From the NCBI GenBank assembly GCA_002839205.1, contig PGXP01000108.1, positions 1 to 6,132 of the forward strand: DNA of 6,132 nucleotides, read 5' to 3'. Origin of the DNA: Spirochaetae bacterium HGW-Spirochaetae-9. Its GTDB lineage: Bacteria > Spirochaetota > Spirochaetia > Treponematales > Rectinemataceae. The notes below the pieces were generated by a model, which had not been told where the DNA came from, made no database searches, and saw nothing but the letters and a program-made list of their open reading frames with translations. A program made the translations under genes and the position numbers. Shown piece after piece: positions 5,564 to 6,132 of this stretch (position 1 is the stretch's first letter; each line of letters begins with the position of its first letter).

Positions 5564-5648
5564 CGGAGCAGGGGGGATTCGAACCCCCGGAACCTCGCGG
5601 TTCAACGGTTTTCAAGACCGCCTCCTTAAACCCCTCGGACACCGCTCC
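5564..5648 (-). tRNA. tRNA-Ser (anticodon TGA)
   Basis: This 85-base class II tRNA has acceptor stem GGAGCGG/CTGCTCC with one G-U pair and discriminator G. The anticodon loop is CTTGAAA with the anticodon at 5612-5614. The variable arm is GAACC/GGTTC with a GCGA loop. It reads UCA and, by wobble, other UCN codons. CCA is not encoded. It is the first gene of the array, about 25 bases after the predicted transcription start. Confidence 0.96.
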
Positions 5649-5680
5649 ACAAGCAGAAAACAATGAATCGGCGAGAATCG

Positions 5681-5709
5681 ACATTACGCGAAAGACCCCC
5701 GATTGTCAA
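5681..5709 (-). promoter_or_regulatory. Promoter of the tRNA-ffs-dnaX-recR unit
   Basis: The minus strand has a perfect TTGACA (5704-5709), a 17-base spacer and TAATGT (5681-5686), which keeps the key first T, second A and final T of the -10 consensus. The predicted start is near 5674, about 25 bases before tRNA-Ser(TGA). It is the only convincing promoter I see before the whole minus-strand block, so it may drive tRNAs, SRP RNA and replication/repair genes together. Confidence 0.65.
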
Positions 5710-5731
5710 GGGCCGACGGGAAAGCTAGTCT
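5703..5731 (+). promoter_or_regulatory. Possible divergent promoter for the mtfA-like gene
   Basis: On the plus strand TTGTCA (5703-5708), a 17-base spacer and TAGTCT (5726-5731) form a weak sigma70-like pair. Its -35 element is the opposite-strand reading of the tRNA promoter's -35. The expected transcription start falls on or next to the ATG at 5738, which would give a leaderless or nearly leaderless mRNA. This agrees with the lack of a clear ribosome binding site. Confidence 0.3.
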
Positions 5732-5737
5732 GTCGGT

Positions 5738-6132
5738 ATGGGATTCTTCGAAGCCTCGCGCCAGGGGATATGGCGGATTCTCGCGGGACGTCGCTCTGCC
5801 GGGCAACAGCCCATTCCCGACGAGATCTGGTCATGGGCTATCGGCGAACACAGAATATTCAGGGGCATGGGCGCCGCCGACGAAGCCCGTCTGCGCGAGC
5901 TCGCAAGCCAGTTTCTCGCCAAAAAGCGATTCGATCCCCTGGGCGGCGCCAAAGTCGACGACAGGCTCAAGGTCTCCATAGCCTCACAGGCCTGCCTGCC
6001 CCTCCTCGGTCTCGACATGTCCTGGTATCGCGACTTCAGCACGATCTTTCTCACGCCTGAAGCCTACACCGTCACGCAGCGCTGGGAAGATCGATCCGGC
6101 GTCATCCATGAGCACGAGGAAGAGCTGGCGGG
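5738..6132 (+). CDS. mtfA: MtfA-family (M90) zinc peptidase, N-terminal part
   Basis: An open frame of 131 codons runs off the window end. E. coli MtfA is a zinc-dependent aminopeptidase that binds the glucose repressor Mlc and so relieves repression of ptsG. Visible family features, compared with E. coli MtfA from memory, are FLAKKRFDPLGG (about 59-70), RLKVSIASQACLPLLGLDMSWY (about 76-97), the TIFLTPEAYTV segment, and WEDRSGVIHEHEEELAG, matching the family pattern WEDxxGxxHxxxxxxxG. The catalytic HExxH should lie further downstream, outside the window, so activity cannot be judged. The ATG at 5738 is the first possible start after an in-frame TAG at 5726-5728. No good Shine-Dalgarno sequence precedes it. 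It is transcribed divergently from the tRNA array, with 89 bases between them. Mlc or a PTS gene is not visible here, so the regulatory role is inferred from the family only. Confidence 0.85.
   Translation, partial: MGFFEASRQGIWRILAGRRSAGQQPIPDEIWSWAIGEHRIFRGMGAADEARLRELASQFLAKKRFDPLGGAKVDDRLKVSIASQACLPLLGLDMSWYRDFSTIFLTPEAYTVTQRWEDRSGVIHEHEEELA

Noticed and set aside
4924..5666. Plus-strand frames containing RDSNPRYP- and GGIRTPGT-like peptides
   Set aside because: These are the familiar spurious proteins produced by reading the antisense of serine tRNA genes.

Overview
This is a high-GC bacterial chromosome segment dominated by an ancient housekeeping locus read on the minus strand. In transcription order it holds five tRNA genes (Ser-TGA, Ser-GCT, Arg-GCG, Ser-CGA, Ser-GGA), the small 4.5S-type SRP RNA (ffs), dnaX, a YbaB/EbfC-family gene, recR, and a small DRTGG-domain gene. 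Gaps are short throughout (ybaB and recR overlap by one base), and a strong sigma70-type promoter (TTGACA, 17 bases, TAATGT) lies just upstream of the first tRNA. The whole block could therefore be one stable-RNA plus replication/repair transcription unit. The order ffs, dnaX, ybaB, recR is widely conserved, including next to serine tRNAs in Firmicutes.

On the left (55-1512, minus), behind a 248-base regulatory gap with its own near-consensus promoter and repeated motifs, is a 485-residue (alpha/alpha)6 protein of the GH63/GH37 (trehalase or mannosylglycerate hydrolase-like) superfamily. By eye, both positions that normally carry the catalytic acid and base are substituted. On the right, divergent from the tRNA array, is the start of an MtfA-family (M90) zinc peptidase gene, cut by the window end before its HExxH motif.

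Organism: the short SRP RNA without an Alu domain argues against a classical Firmicute. The unencoded tRNA CCA ends, the sigma70-like promoters, the DRTGG protein and the carbohydrate-type GH protein would fit a free-living or gut spirochaete-like or other diderm anaerobe. This is a tentative inference, with no marker that settles it.

No mobile element, CRISPR array or phage feature is visible. The points most worth a second look are the apparent loss of catalytic residues in the GH protein, the clustering of a full set of serine tRNAs, the Arg(GCG) anticodon, the shared -35 element between divergent promoters, and an in-phase A7 slippery run near the end of dnaX.
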